Assembly (NCBI GenBank): GCA_023252055.1 | Contig: JAHEXP010000010.1 | Span: 1-39,607 of the forward strand | Origin: Coriobacteriia bacterium | GTDB taxonomy: Bacteria > Actinomycetota > Coriobacteriia > Anaerosomatales > PALSA-660 | Direction of reading: 5' to 3' | Length of the DNA: 39,607 bases | Shown: in pieces, positions 1 to 8,449 of the stretch | How the letters are laid out: every line of letters starts with the position of its first letter | Position numbering within the stretch: the stretch's first letter is position 1 | Notes under the pieces: model-generated | Told to the model about the DNA's origin: nothing | The model's input: only the letters and a program-made list of their open reading frames with translations | The model's database searches: none | Program-made: the position numbers and the translations under genes

Positions 1-1320
1 CATACCGCGCCTGCCGCCCTTGCCTTTCGTCATCTGCTTCATGAGCTTCTTGGTCTGGGTGAACTGCTCCAGGAGCTTGTTGACCTCCTGGACGGTCGTG
101 CCCGATCCCGCGGCGATCCGTACCCGGCGATGGCCGTTGATGAGCGCGGGCTTGCGGCGCTCGGCTGCCGACATCGACTGGATGATGGCCTGAGTGTGGT
201 CGAGCGCCTTTTCGTCGATCTTGGCGTCGGCCAGCTGCGCGCGCTGCGCGGCTCCCATGCCCGGGATCATGCCCATGATGTCCTTGAGCGAGCCCATCTT
301 GCGCACCTGCTGCAACTGCTGGAGGAAGTCGTCGAGGGTGAAGTCCGAGGCGCGCAGGCGCTTCTCGAGCTCCGCGGCCTCCTCGGCCGCCACCGTCTCC
401 TGCGCCTTCTCGATGAGCGAGACGACGTCGCCCATGCCGAGGATACGCTGGGCCATGCGGTCGGGGTGGAACGGCTCGAGCGCGTCGAGCTTCTCACCGG
501 TCCCGACGAACTTGATGGGGCGGCCGGTGACCGCGCGCACTGAGAGGGCAGCGCCGCCGCGCGCATCGCCGTCGAGTTTGGTGACGATGACGCCGTCGAA
601 GTCGACGCGCTCGGCGAAGGCCGTGGCTGCGTTGACCGCGTCCTGCCCGGTCATAGCGTCGATCACCATGAGGACTTGATCGGGGCGGACCGCGTCCCGC
701 ACGCGCGCGGCCTCGTCCATCATCGCCTCGTCGATGTGCAGTCGGCCTGCGGTGTCCACGATGACTGTGTCGCGCATCTCGGCAACCGCAGCCTTGACGC
801 CCGCACGCGCGATGTCAGCGGGATCGGTACCGGCCTCGCCCCGGTACACGGGCACGTCCAACTCCCGGCCGAGCGCCTCGAGCTGGTCGATCGCGGCCGG
901 GCGGTACACGTCGCCGGCCACCAGCAGCGGGCGCCTCCCCTGCTTGCGCAGGAGGTTTGCAAGCTTGGCGGCAGCGGTGGTCTTGCCCGAGCCCTGCAGG
1001 CCCACGAGCATGACGACGTTCGGGACCCGTCCGGAGAACGCAAGCTTGCTCTCACTGGCCCCCATGAGCGTCGTGAGCTCGTCGAGCACGATCTTCACGA
1101 CCGTCTGGCCCGGGGTCATGGAGCGCATGACGTCGGCGCCCACCGCGCGCTCGCGGACTCGCGCGACGAAGTCCTTGACGACGGTGAAGTTCACATCGGC
1201 CTCGAGAAGCGCGATGCGCACCTCCCGCATGGCGGCGTCGATGTCGGCTTCGGACAGGCGGCCGCGGCCGCTCAGTCGGTCGAAGACGCCCTGGAGGCGC
1301 TGGCTCAGGTTCTCGAACAC
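1..1320 (-). CDS. ffh: Signal recognition particle protein Ffh (3' end cut by window)
   Basis: GTPase subunit of the signal recognition particle. With 4.5S RNA it binds signal sequences on nascent chains and delivers ribosomes to FtsY. The visible 440 residues start MFENLSQRLQ, the usual Ffh beginning. They show the N domain, the P-loop GLQGSGKTT (about 107-115), DTAGRLH, TKLDGDARGG and a Met-rich M domain with MIPGM. The start is a GTG at 1320 with AAAGGAA upstream. The frame is still open at base 1 after GGRRGM, so only a few C-terminal residues are missing, judging by the usual 440-450 residue length. It follows lepB by 26 bases and closes the smc-ftsY-lepB-ffh group. The call is secure. 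Confidence 0.97.
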   Translation of the reverse strand, partial: MFENLSQRLQGVFDRLSGRGRLSEADIDAAMREVRIALLEADVNFTVVKDFVARVRERAVGADVMRSMTPGQTVVKIVLDELTTLMGASESKLAFSGRVPNVVMLVGLQGSGKTTAAAKLANLLRKQGRRPLLVAGDVYRPAAIDQLEALGRELDVPVYRGEAGTDPADIARAGVKAAVAEMRDTVIVDTAGRLHIDEAMMDEAARVRDAVRPDQVLMVIDAMTGQDAVNAATAFAERVDFDGVIVTKLDGDARGGAALSVRAVTGRPIKFVGTGEKLDALEPFHPDRMAQRILGMGDVVSLIEKAQETVAAEEAAELEKRLRASDFTLDDFLQQLQQVRKMGSLKDIMGMIPGMGAAQRAQLADAKIDEKALDHTQAIIQSMSAAERRKPALINGHRRVRIAAGSGTTVQEVNKLLEQFTQTKKLMKQMTKGKGGRRGM

Positions 1321-1346
1321 GTGTGGGTTCCTTTCGGGTGGTGCGG

Positions 1347-1946
1347 CTAGCGCGGCGGGCTCGGGACCGGCCCGACCCGCCAGATGGGAGCATAGATGAA
1401 TACGACGCGGCCCTTGATCGACGTTACCGGGAAGGTGCCGACGTAGCGGCTGTCTTCCGAGACCGAACGGTTGTCCCCGCACACGAAGACCTGGCCCTCG
1501 GGCACAGTGAGCTTCTTGATCGGCGTTTGCGCACCGTTGGTGAGGATGATGTGTTTGAACTGCTCCGGGGCGCTGTTCACGAGAACGATGTCCCCGTTCA
1601 CGTCGACCAGGTCACCACCGACAGCGACGATCCGCTTGACCCACTCCTCGGGCACGCCCTTGTTGACGACGTTGAGGATGACGATGTCACCGCGGTGCGG
1701 ATCCGGCAGCCCTTTGGTGAGCAGGACGTAGTCGTGATCGCGCAGGGTCGGCATCATGGACGGCCCGGAGACGGTGGACGTGTCGTAGAGCACGAAGAAT
1801 ACGAGGATCAGGACCGCCAGCAACGTGGCGAGCGGGCCGACGAGCCAGATCGCCAAGCGGCGTGACAGGACCTGCTCACGCAGGCGCGTCCGTTCCCTTC
1901 GCGAGATCTCCGGATCGACCGCGGGCGCCGACGGCAGGACGTCCAT
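1347..1946 (-). CDS. lepB: Signal peptidase I
   Basis: Membrane serine protease that removes signal peptides from exported proteins. The 199 residues contain a basic N-terminus, one transmembrane helix at about 33-54, the catalytic serine in SGPSMMPTL (Ser63), the catalytic lysine in VKRIVAVGGD (Lys104), and the GDNRSVSEDSR box. This is the short single-anchor form common in Gram-positive lineages. Its ATG overlaps the ftsY stop by one base (TGATG), so translation is probably coupled. Its place between the SRP receptor and SRP genes groups targeting and cleavage in one transcript. Whether another lepB copy exists cannot be seen here. Confidence 0.95.
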   Translation of the reverse strand: MDVLPSAPAVDPEISRRERTRLREQVLSRRLAIWLVGPLATLLAVLILVFFVLYDTSTVSGPSMMPTLRDHDYVLLTKGLPDPHRGDIVILNVVNKGVPEEWVKRIVAVGGDLVDVNGDIVLVNSAPEQFKHIILTNGAQTPIKKLTVPEGQVFVCGDNRSVSEDSRYVGTFPVTSIKGRVVFIYAPIWRVGPVPSPPR

Positions 1947-2857
1947 CAGTGTCCGAGCAGGAGCGCGCGCGCGAACTCCTCCGGGTCGAACGGGCGCAGG
2001 TCCGAGAGGCCCTCACCGACGCCGATACGAACGATCGGCAGCCCGAGCGACGACGAGATCGCAACAGCGATCCCGCCGCGTGCGGTCCCGTCGAGCTTGG
2101 TGAGGACGATGCCGTCGAGCTCCAGCGCTTCGTGGAACGCACGCGCCTGGACGAGCCCGTTCTGGCCGGTCGTCGCGTCCAGCACGAGGATGGAGCGGAC
2201 CGGGAAGACGCTCTGGGCGCGCGCCACGCGCTGGACCTTGATCAGCTCCTGCATGAGGTCTGCCGAGGTGTGCAGTCGGCCTGCGGTGTCCACGAGTACG
2301 AGGTCGCTGCCGAGCTCGCGGGCCTTGGCGAGCGTGTCGAACACAACGGAGGCCGGATCGGCGCCGCGTTCGCGCTCCACGATCGGCACGTCCGCGCGGT
2401 CCGCCCAGACGCGCAACTGCTCGATGGCCGCGGCGCGGTACGTGTCGGCTGAGCCTACGACGACGTGGCGCCCGCTGGCTGCGGCCTCCGCAGCGATCTT
2501 ACCGACGGAGGTCGTCTTGCCGGTCCCGTTGACGCCGACGAACAGGATCGTGACGGGACACTCCGTGAGCGGGTCGGAAGCGGCGGGCATCTGAGCCGCG
2601 ATCAGGTCCACCAAGGCGGACTCCACGGCGGCGGCGTCGGCGAGGTCTTCGCGGCGTGAGACGACCTTGAGCTTGGCGACGACGTCAGCTGAAGCCTGGG
2701 CGCCCATGTCCGCGCCGATCAGCGCTTCCTCGATGCCGTCCCAGAACTCGTCGCCCACATCCGGTCCGCGGCCGACGAGCACCGCAAGACGGTCTCCCAA
2801 CTGCTCGCGGGTACGGGTGAGGCCGGCGGAGAGCCGGTCGAACCAGGTGGGTGTCAC
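1946..2857 (-). CDS. ftsY: Signal recognition particle receptor FtsY
   Basis: SRP receptor GTPase that docks the SRP-ribosome complex at the membrane. The 303 residues consist almost only of the NG domain: a short helical N-terminus (WFDRLSAGLTRTREQLGDRL), P-loop GVNGTGKTT (about 108-116), DTYRAAAIEQL, VDTAGRLH (189-196) and TKLDGTARGG (253-262). The long acidic A domain of enterobacterial FtsY is absent, so membrane contact probably relies on the N-terminal amphipathic helix (inference). The start is GTG, overlapping the smc stop as GTGA. Overlaps at both ends indicate co-translation with smc and lepB. Confidence 0.96.
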   Translation of the reverse strand: MTPTWFDRLSAGLTRTREQLGDRLAVLVGRGPDVGDEFWDGIEEALIGADMGAQASADVVAKLKVVSRREDLADAAAVESALVDLIAAQMPAASDPLTECPVTILFVGVNGTGKTTSVGKIAAEAAASGRHVVVGSADTYRAAAIEQLRVWADRADVPIVERERGADPASVVFDTLAKARELGSDLVLVDTAGRLHTSADLMQELIKVQRVARAQSVFPVRSILVLDATTGQNGLVQARAFHEALELDGIVLTKLDGTARGGIAVAISSSLGLPIVRIGVGEGLSDLRPFDPEEFARALLLGH

Positions 2858-5800
2858 GCTGCGCCCTCGACGTCCACGACGCGCCCCGTGGAACGGTCGA
2901 GGCGCTGGCTGACGACCTTGCTGACGCCATCGGACTGCATGCTGACGCCGTACAGCACGTCGGCCATCTCCATGGTGCGCCGCTGGTGCGTGACCACGAT
3001 GAACTGCGTGTGGGTGCGCATGCTGTCGACGAACGCCACGAACCTGCGCAGGTTCGAGTCGTCGAGCGCCGCCTCCACCTCGTCGAGGATGTAGAACGGC
3101 ACCGGTCGGGTGCGGTAGAGCGCAAAGAGCAGGGCGAGTGCCGTGAGTGACTTCTCCCCGCCCGACATCAGCGTCATCTTCTGGAGCTTCTTGCCCGACG
3201 GCTGCGCGATGACCTCGATGCCGGTGGTCTCGGGGTCGTCGGGCTCGGTCATGGCCAGTTCCGCGTGCCCGCCCGGGAACAACAGGACGAAGATGCTGCT
3301 GAAGTGGCCGTTGACCTGCTCGAACGTCTCGAGGAAGCGGTCCTTCATCTTGCGATCGATGGCGCGCACGACCTTCGTCAACGCCGCACGGCTGCTCGCC
3401 AGGTCGTCGATCTGGGTGGCGAGGTACGTGCGGCGATGCTCGAGGTTCGCGTGTTCTTCGACCGCCAGCTCGTTGACGGGGCCGATCTGGGCGAGCTGCT
3501 TGCGCAGCTTGTGTGCCTTCTCCGCCACGGCGTCGCGGTCGTCGACCGGCTCGGCCTCGAGCGCACGCTCGATCGGGACTCCGTACTCATCGACTATCCG
3601 CTGAACGGCGGAGTCGACCTGGACCTGCAGTTGCGCCGAAGAGACCCTCAGGTCGCTCAGCTGCGCGATCCGCTCGTCGACGGCGGTCTGGGCGTCGCGC
3701 ACGGCGTCCTGGGCGTTGCGGATGGTGTCGCGCAGGGACTCGGAGTCCGCCTGCTCGAAGCGTGCCCGGTCGCGGAGCTTGACCGCCCACTCCTCCGCCC
3801 GCTCGAGAAGAGAAGCGTAGAGGTCATGCACCGGTTGGATACGTTCGCGCAGGAGTTCGAGTGCGGCCTCGGTGCGTTCGGAGGACGCCAGCGTCTCGTC
3901 GATCTCGGCGAGGTCCGCCATGGCGGCCGACATCTGACGCTTGAGATGTATCTCGCGCTCCGAGACCGTGGCGATGTCGACCTGACATGACCCGAGGCGG
4001 TCGGAGATGACCGACTCCTCGCGGAAGCGGGCGTCGCGCGCGTCGCGGCGCAGCGTCGCCTCCTCCTCGAGCGCCTCGAGTTCGGCCTCCAGCGACTCCG
4101 CGCGCGCGAGCGACTGGTCGCGAGCGGGACGATCCTTGGCCGTACGCTCCGCGATGGTGGCGGCGCGCTGAACGAGCGAGTGCGCTTCGTCGTCGAGATC
4201 GGTCAAGGATGCCTCGAGGCGGCCGATCTCCTCACGCTGGGACCCGTGGTCGCTTGCGAAGGTCGCGAGCTGCTGGCCGAGCTCCAGCGCGTCTTGCTGG
4301 GCTGCGCGCACGGCCTCTTCCGCCTCTGCGAGAGCGGCCTCGGCCTCCCCGAGGCGCGAGGATGCAGCCGATTCGTCGTCATGCAGCTCGTTGATGCGTC
4401 GTTTGCGCTCGAGAACGGACGTTGTCTGGTCGAGCCCGGGGCCGAGCGAGACCTTGCCGGACGGCCAGACCATATGGCCTTCGGGAGTGGCGAACCGGGC
4501 GCCGACGAACCGCTGCGCCCCGTCGATCGCCTCTTCTATGGTGGGGACGAGGTAGACGTCGCCGAGCATCGCCTCGATGGCGGGCCGTAGGTCGTCGCGG
4601 CACTCCACAGCGTCGGACAGGCGGCGACCGGCCGATGACGCGACTGGATGGGCCCGCGCGGCGTCGAGCGCCATCACAGCGATGTCGCCGGCCGCGTGCT
4701 CCGCGAGCAGCCCGAGCACGCCCGCCCGGGCGGTCGAGTCCGAGACGAGCACGCAGAAGAGGTCGGAGCCCAGGGCGAGCTCGACAGCACGTTCGATGCC
4801 CGGCTCGGCTTTGATGAGGTCGGTGACGGGCCCGATGAGGCCGGGGACTTTGCGCTCGGAGGAGAGCACCCAGGCCAGGGCCGGGGTGGCCGTGGCGAAC
4901 GCGCGGTCGACCTCCTCGAGGCCGATCGCCTCCGCACGCACGCGTGTGAGGGCATCCTGGAGTTCGGAGGCCTCCTTGCGGCGCGACTCCATGACGCGGA
5001 CACGGCGGTCGACATCCGAGTCCGCGAGGGCGATCTGCTTCTGGACGTGTGCGCGGGCCCGCTCAGCGTCCTGGAGACGCGTCCGGCGGGCGGCCAGCGC
5101 CGAGGTCAGCGACTGACGCTGCGTCGTGAGAGCCGCCTGCCGTTCGGCGAGCAAGGACTCCTCGAGTGAGAAGGCCGACAGCTGCTGTTCCAGCGTCGCC
5201 ATATCGCGGCGCATGTCGTCGGCTTCCTTGCGCATGCGCCGGATCGAAGCACTGGTCTCGGAGAGCGCGGCATCCGCAGCGAGTCGTTCCTTGCGGGCGG
5301 TCTCGGATTCGCGGCGCAACTCACCCAGCCGCTGGTAGAGCGCCTTCATCTGGCCCTCTGAAGAGGTGCGCTCCTCCTGGAGGCGCTCGACCTCCTCGCG
5401 GCGGCGCACCCCCCGGCCCTCGGCGCCGTGGACCTTGGCGCGCAGCTCGGAAAGGCGCTCGATGAGGTTCTTGCCCTTCTCCTCCAAGAGGAGCAGGCCG
5501 GAGCTCAGGCGTTCGAGCACCTTCTCAAGACGGCGGCGCTGCTCCGAAAGGTCCCCGACGAACAGGCCCTTCTCTTCGAGCAGAGACTGGAAGGTGCCGA
5601 GCGCCTTCTCCTTCTCGGCCAGACGGTAGCGGGCGAGCTCGATGTCGGCGTCGTGCTCGCGCTCCTCTTTCGAGAGCGCCTCCCACGTGGTGCGCATCGA
5701 GCGGAGGTCGTCCACGGCGAGCGCGACTTCGGCCTCGCGCAGGGAGGCCAGGATGGTGTCGTACTGGCGGGCCTTGTCGGCCTGACGCTGCAGCGGGCGG

Positions 5801-6405
5801 AGCTGGCGCTCGACCTCGCCGAGCACGTCGCGCGCCCGCTCGAGGTTGGATTCCATGGCAGAGAGCTTGCGCAGGGCGCGCTCCTTGCGCTTCTTGTGCT
5901 TGAGGACGCCGGCGGCCTCCTCGATGAGCGCGCGGCGCTCCTCGGGACGCGAGTTCAGGATCTCGTCGAGCCGGCCCTGGCTGATGATCGAATGGGTGTC
6001 GCGGCCAAGGCCCGAGTCGTGCAAGAGGTCCTGCACGTCCATGAGCCGGCAGGGAGAGTTGTTGAGCAGGTACTCGCTCTCGCCGCTGCGGTACATGCGG
6101 CGCGTGATGGTGACCTCGGAGAACTCCAGGGGCAGGGTGCCGTCACGGTTGTCGAGGACCAGATCGACCTCGGCGACACCGACCGCCTGGCGCGCTGATG
6201 AGCCCGCGAAGATGACGTCTTCCATGGAGTTGCCACGCAGCGTCTTGGCCGACTGCTCGCCGAGCACCCACAGCACCGCGTCGGAGATGTTGGACTTGCC
6301 GGAGCCGTTCGGGCCGACGACCGAGGTCACGCCGGGTTCGAGGGCCAGATGGACCCTGTCGGCGAACGATTTGAACCCTTTGACGGTGAGCGACTTGAGG
6401 TACAC
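2854..6405 (-). CDS. smc: Chromosome segregation protein SMC
   Basis: Structural-maintenance-of-chromosomes ATPase that compacts and separates sister chromosomes. The 1183 residues match the family length. They show Walker A GPNGSGKSN (31-39), a long coiled coil, a hinge at roughly 510-660, a second coiled coil, the ABC signature LMSGGEKS (about 1079-1086) and Walker B FYILDEVEAALDD (around 1104-1116). The start is a GTG (protein YLKSLTVKGFKSFA) with a GGGGA purine run only 3 bases upstream. The 131-base gap to rnc holds a promoter candidate, so the smc-ffh group may be transcribed apart from the fab genes. Its ScpA/ScpB partners are not in the window. Confidence 0.97.
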   Translation of the reverse strand: MYLKSLTVKGFKSFADRVHLALEPGVTSVVGPNGSGKSNISDAVLWVLGEQSAKTLRGNSMEDVIFAGSSARQAVGVAEVDLVLDNRDGTLPLEFSEVTITRRMYRSGESEYLLNNSPCRLMDVQDLLHDSGLGRDTHSIISQGRLDEILNSRPEERRALIEEAAGVLKHKKRKERALRKLSAMESNLERARDVLGEVERQLRPLQRQADKARQYDTILASLREAEVALAVDDLRSMRTTWEALSKEEREHDADIELARYRLAEKEKALGTFQSLLEEKGLFVGDLSEQRRRLEKVLERLSSGLLLLEEKGKNLIERLSELRAKVHGAEGRGVRRREEVERLQEERTSSEGQMKALYQRLGELRRESETARKERLAADAALSETSASIRRMRKEADDMRRDMATLEQQLSAFSLEESLLAERQAALTTQRQSLTSALAARRTRLQDAERARAHVQKQIALADSDVDRRVRVMESRRKEASELQDALTRVRAEAIGLEEVDRAFATATPALAWVLSSERKVPGLIGPVTDLIKAEPGIERAVELALGSDLFCVLVSDSTARAGVLGLLAEHAAGDIAVMALDAARAHPVASSAGRRLSDAVECRDDLRPAIEAMLGDVYLVPTIEEAIDGAQRFVGARFATPEGHMVWPSGKVSLGPGLDQTTSVLERKRRINELHDDESAASSRLGEAEAALAEAEEAVRAAQQDALELGQQLATFASDHGSQREEIGRLEASLTDLDDEAHSLVQRAATIAERTAKDRPARDQSLARAESLEAELEALEEEATLRRDARDARFREESVISDRLGSCQVDIATVSEREIHLKRQMSAAMADLAEIDETLASSERTEAALELLRERIQPVHDLYASLLERAEEWAVKLRDRARFEQADSESLRDTIRNAQDAVRDAQTAVDERIAQLSDLRVSSAQLQVQVDSAVQRIVDEYGVPIERALEAEPVDDRDAVAEKAHKLRKQLAQIGPVNELAVEEHANLEHRRTYLATQIDDLASSRAALTKVVRAIDRKMKDRFLETFEQVNGHFSSIFVLLFPGGHAELAMTEPDDPETTGIEVIAQPSGKKLQKMTLMSGGEKSLTALALLFALYRTRPVPFYILDEVEAALDDSNLRRFVAFVDSMRTHTQFIVVTHQRRTMEMADVLYGVSMQSDGVSKVVSQRLDRSTGRVVDVEGAA

Positions 6406-6479
6406 GGGTCCCCGGCGACGAAGTGGCGGCTACTTGAGAGCGCGCCGGGCAGCGAAAGGCGGCCGCGGCGCACCGAAGA

Positions 6480-6485
6480 ATCCTA
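6480..6485 (-). promoter_or_regulatory. Candidate -10 element upstream of smc
   Basis: On the minus strand the rnc-smc gap reads TGTGGTAGGATTC. TAGGAT is a fair -10 hexamer, about 75 bases before the smc start. No convincing -35 lies 16-18 bases upstream. The same TAGnAT form recurs before rpmF, rpmB, thiT and def, which is the main reason to list it. Confidence 0.4.
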
Positions 6486-6536
6486 CCACAGGCCCGGGCG
6501 CGCGGAGGCGGTCGACGGGGGCGCAAGATCGGCGGC

Positions 6537-7217
6537 CTAGAGCGCGCCGAGCTCCCTCAAGGCGGCCACCGCAGCCGCCTGCTGCGCGACCTGCTTCGAG
6601 CTCCCCTCGCCGGACCCGAGGACCTCGGTACCCACGCGGACGCTCGCTGTGAAGAGCGGCTCGTGCGCCGGGCCGGTGCGGTCGACGATCTCGTAGACCG
6701 GAAGGCCCAGTCCGAGGCCTTGCGTGTGCTCCTGCAGACGTGACTTCGCGTCAGCGACGGTGGCGAGGAGCGACTCGGGATCGACGCGTCCGTCGAGCCA
6801 GCGCAGCACGAACGCGCGAGCGGCGTCGGCGCCCGACTCGAGATAGACCGCGCCGGTGAGCGCCTCGAAGACGTTCTCGAGCACGGAGTCGCGGGTGGAC
6901 TCGCGCATGGCCCCACGGCCGAAGCGGATCCACGGGCCGAGGTCCATCTCACGGGCCACCTCGGCGAGCGTGCGTCCGGAGGTGAGTGCCACCTTCATGC
7001 GCGTGAGCGAGCCCTCGGCTAGATCCGGGAACGCTTCGAACAGGTGGGTCGACACGACCCACGCGAGCACCGCGTCACCAAGGAACTCGAGGCGCTCGTA
7101 GTCGTCGCCGCCATGTTCGAGCGAGTACGACGGGTGCGTGATCGCGCGCGTCAGCAGTTCGCGGTCGGAGAACATCACACCGAGGCGCTGCTCCAGCTCC
7201 TCGAGCGGGCGGTTCAC
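6537..7217 (-). CDS. rnc: Ribonuclease III
   Basis: Double-strand-specific endoribonuclease for rRNA and mRNA processing. The 226 residues comprise the nuclease domain with the signature ERLEFLGDAVL (41-51), a second metal-site helix ENVFEALTGAVYLE (about 114-127), and a C-terminal dsRNA-binding domain ending SSKQVAQQAAAVAALREL. The start is GTG at 7217, overlapping the fabF stop as GTGA; this gives NRPLEELEQRL, typical of the family. The metal-ligand position usually occupied by Asp (E. coli Asp114) appears to be Asn115, while Glu44, Asp48 and Glu118 are kept. The link of rnc to fab genes upstream and smc downstream is a common arrangement. Confidence 0.95.
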   Translation of the reverse strand: MNRPLEELEQRLGVMFSDRELLTRAITHPSYSLEHGGDDYERLEFLGDAVLAWVVSTHLFEAFPDLAEGSLTRMKVALTSGRTLAEVAREMDLGPWIRFGRGAMRESTRDSVLENVFEALTGAVYLESGADAARAFVLRWLDGRVDPESLLATVADAKSRLQEHTQGLGLGLPVYEIVDRTGPAHEPLFTASVRVGTEVLGSGEGSSKQVAQQAAAVAALRELGAL

Positions 7218-8449
7218 CTGTCGGCCCGGCCGAAGATGATCGTCGCGTTGTGCCCGCCGAAGCCGAAGGAGTTGCTCAAAGCGGTCTTCGGGTCGGCTTG
7301 ACGCGCGACGTTCGGGACGTAGTCGAGGTCGCAGGCGGGATCGGGATCGGTGTAGTTGATCGTCGGCGGCAACGTCCCCGTCTCCAAAGCGCGTACGCAC
7401 GCGATCGCTTCGATCGCAGCGGCGCCGCCGAGAAGGTGCCCGGTCATCGACTTGGTGGAGGAGACCGGCGGCGCCTGGTCGCCGAACACCGCACGGATCG
7501 CGCCGGACTCGGCAGCGTCACCGAGTTCGGTGGACGTCCCGTGGGCGTTGATATAGCCGATCTCGGACAGCGGAAGGCCTGACTGCTCGAGGGCCAGCTT
7601 CATTGCACGGCGGGCGCCGTTGCCGTCCGGGGCCGGAGCGGTCATGTGGTACGCATCGGCGGTGGCACCGTAGCCGAGGACCTCGGCGCGGATGTTGGCG
7701 CCGCGAGCGACCGCGTGGTCCCAGTCCTCGAGTACGAGCGCTCCCCCGCCCTCGCCGATGACGAAGCCGTCGCGGCCGGCGTCGAACGGGCGCGACGCAC
7801 CCTGGGGATCGTCGTTACGGGTGGACAGAGCGCGGGCGGCGCAGAAGCCTGCGAGGCCCAGAGGTGTGACGCCCGCGTCGAAGCCGCCCGCCACGATCAC
7901 GTCGGCGCTGCCGCGTTTGATGACCTCGAACGCCTCGCCGATCGCATGGTTGCCCGTGGCGCAGGCGGACACGACGGCGAAGTTGATGCCCCTGAGGTTG
8001 TAGCGGATCGAGATGTGACCCGCGGCGAGGTCCACGATCATACCGGCCACCAGCATCGGGCTCGTGCGGGAGGGCCCGCGCTCCATGAGTTGGCGGGTCT
8101 GCTCCTCCATGAGCATGAGGCCGCCGATGCCGGAGCCGACGATGACTCCGCAGCGCTCGGCCTCTTCGCCCTCCATGCGACCCAGCCCCGCGTCCGCCAT
8201 CGCCTCATCGGCTGCGACGACCGCGAACTGCTGGAACCGCGACATGCGGCGCGCTTCCTTGGTGTCGAGAGAGGCGGTCGGGTCGAAGTCCTCCACGCTC
8301 GCGGCGAACCTGACCGGGTACTGGCTCACGTCGAACGTCGTTATCGGTCCCACGCCGGAAACGCCGCTCACGAGCGAGTCCCAGAACGCGGGGACGCCGA
8401 TGCCGACCGGGCTGACGACACCGACACCGGTGATCGCGACCCTTCTCAT
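7214..8449 (-). CDS. fabF: 3-oxoacyl-ACP synthase II
   Basis: Elongating condensing enzyme of type II fatty acid synthesis, joining malonyl-ACP to acyl-ACP. The 411 residues start MRRVAITGVGVVSP, as usual. Catalytic Cys163 lies in VVSACATGNHAIG, and the two active-site histidines in NAHGTSTELGD (His303) and TKSMTGHLLGG (His338). The start ATG at 8449 overlaps the stop of the upstream FabK-like gene (ATGA), and the stop overlaps the rnc GTG. A longer open frame upstream of 8449 runs into the neighbouring gene and is not used. All catalytic residues are intact. Confidence 0.97.
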   Translation of the reverse strand: MRRVAITGVGVVSPVGIGVPAFWDSLVSGVSGVGPITTFDVSQYPVRFAASVEDFDPTASLDTKEARRMSRFQQFAVVAADEAMADAGLGRMEGEEAERCGVIVGSGIGGLMLMEEQTRQLMERGPSRTSPMLVAGMIVDLAAGHISIRYNLRGINFAVVSACATGNHAIGEAFEVIKRGSADVIVAGGFDAGVTPLGLAGFCAARALSTRNDDPQGASRPFDAGRDGFVIGEGGGALVLEDWDHAVARGANIRAEVLGYGATADAYHMTAPAPDGNGARRAMKLALEQSGLPLSEIGYINAHGTSTELGDAAESGAIRAVFGDQAPPVSSTKSMTGHLLGGAAAIEAIACVRALETGTLPPTINYTDPDPACDLDYVPNVARQADPKTALSNSFGFGGHNATIIFGRADR

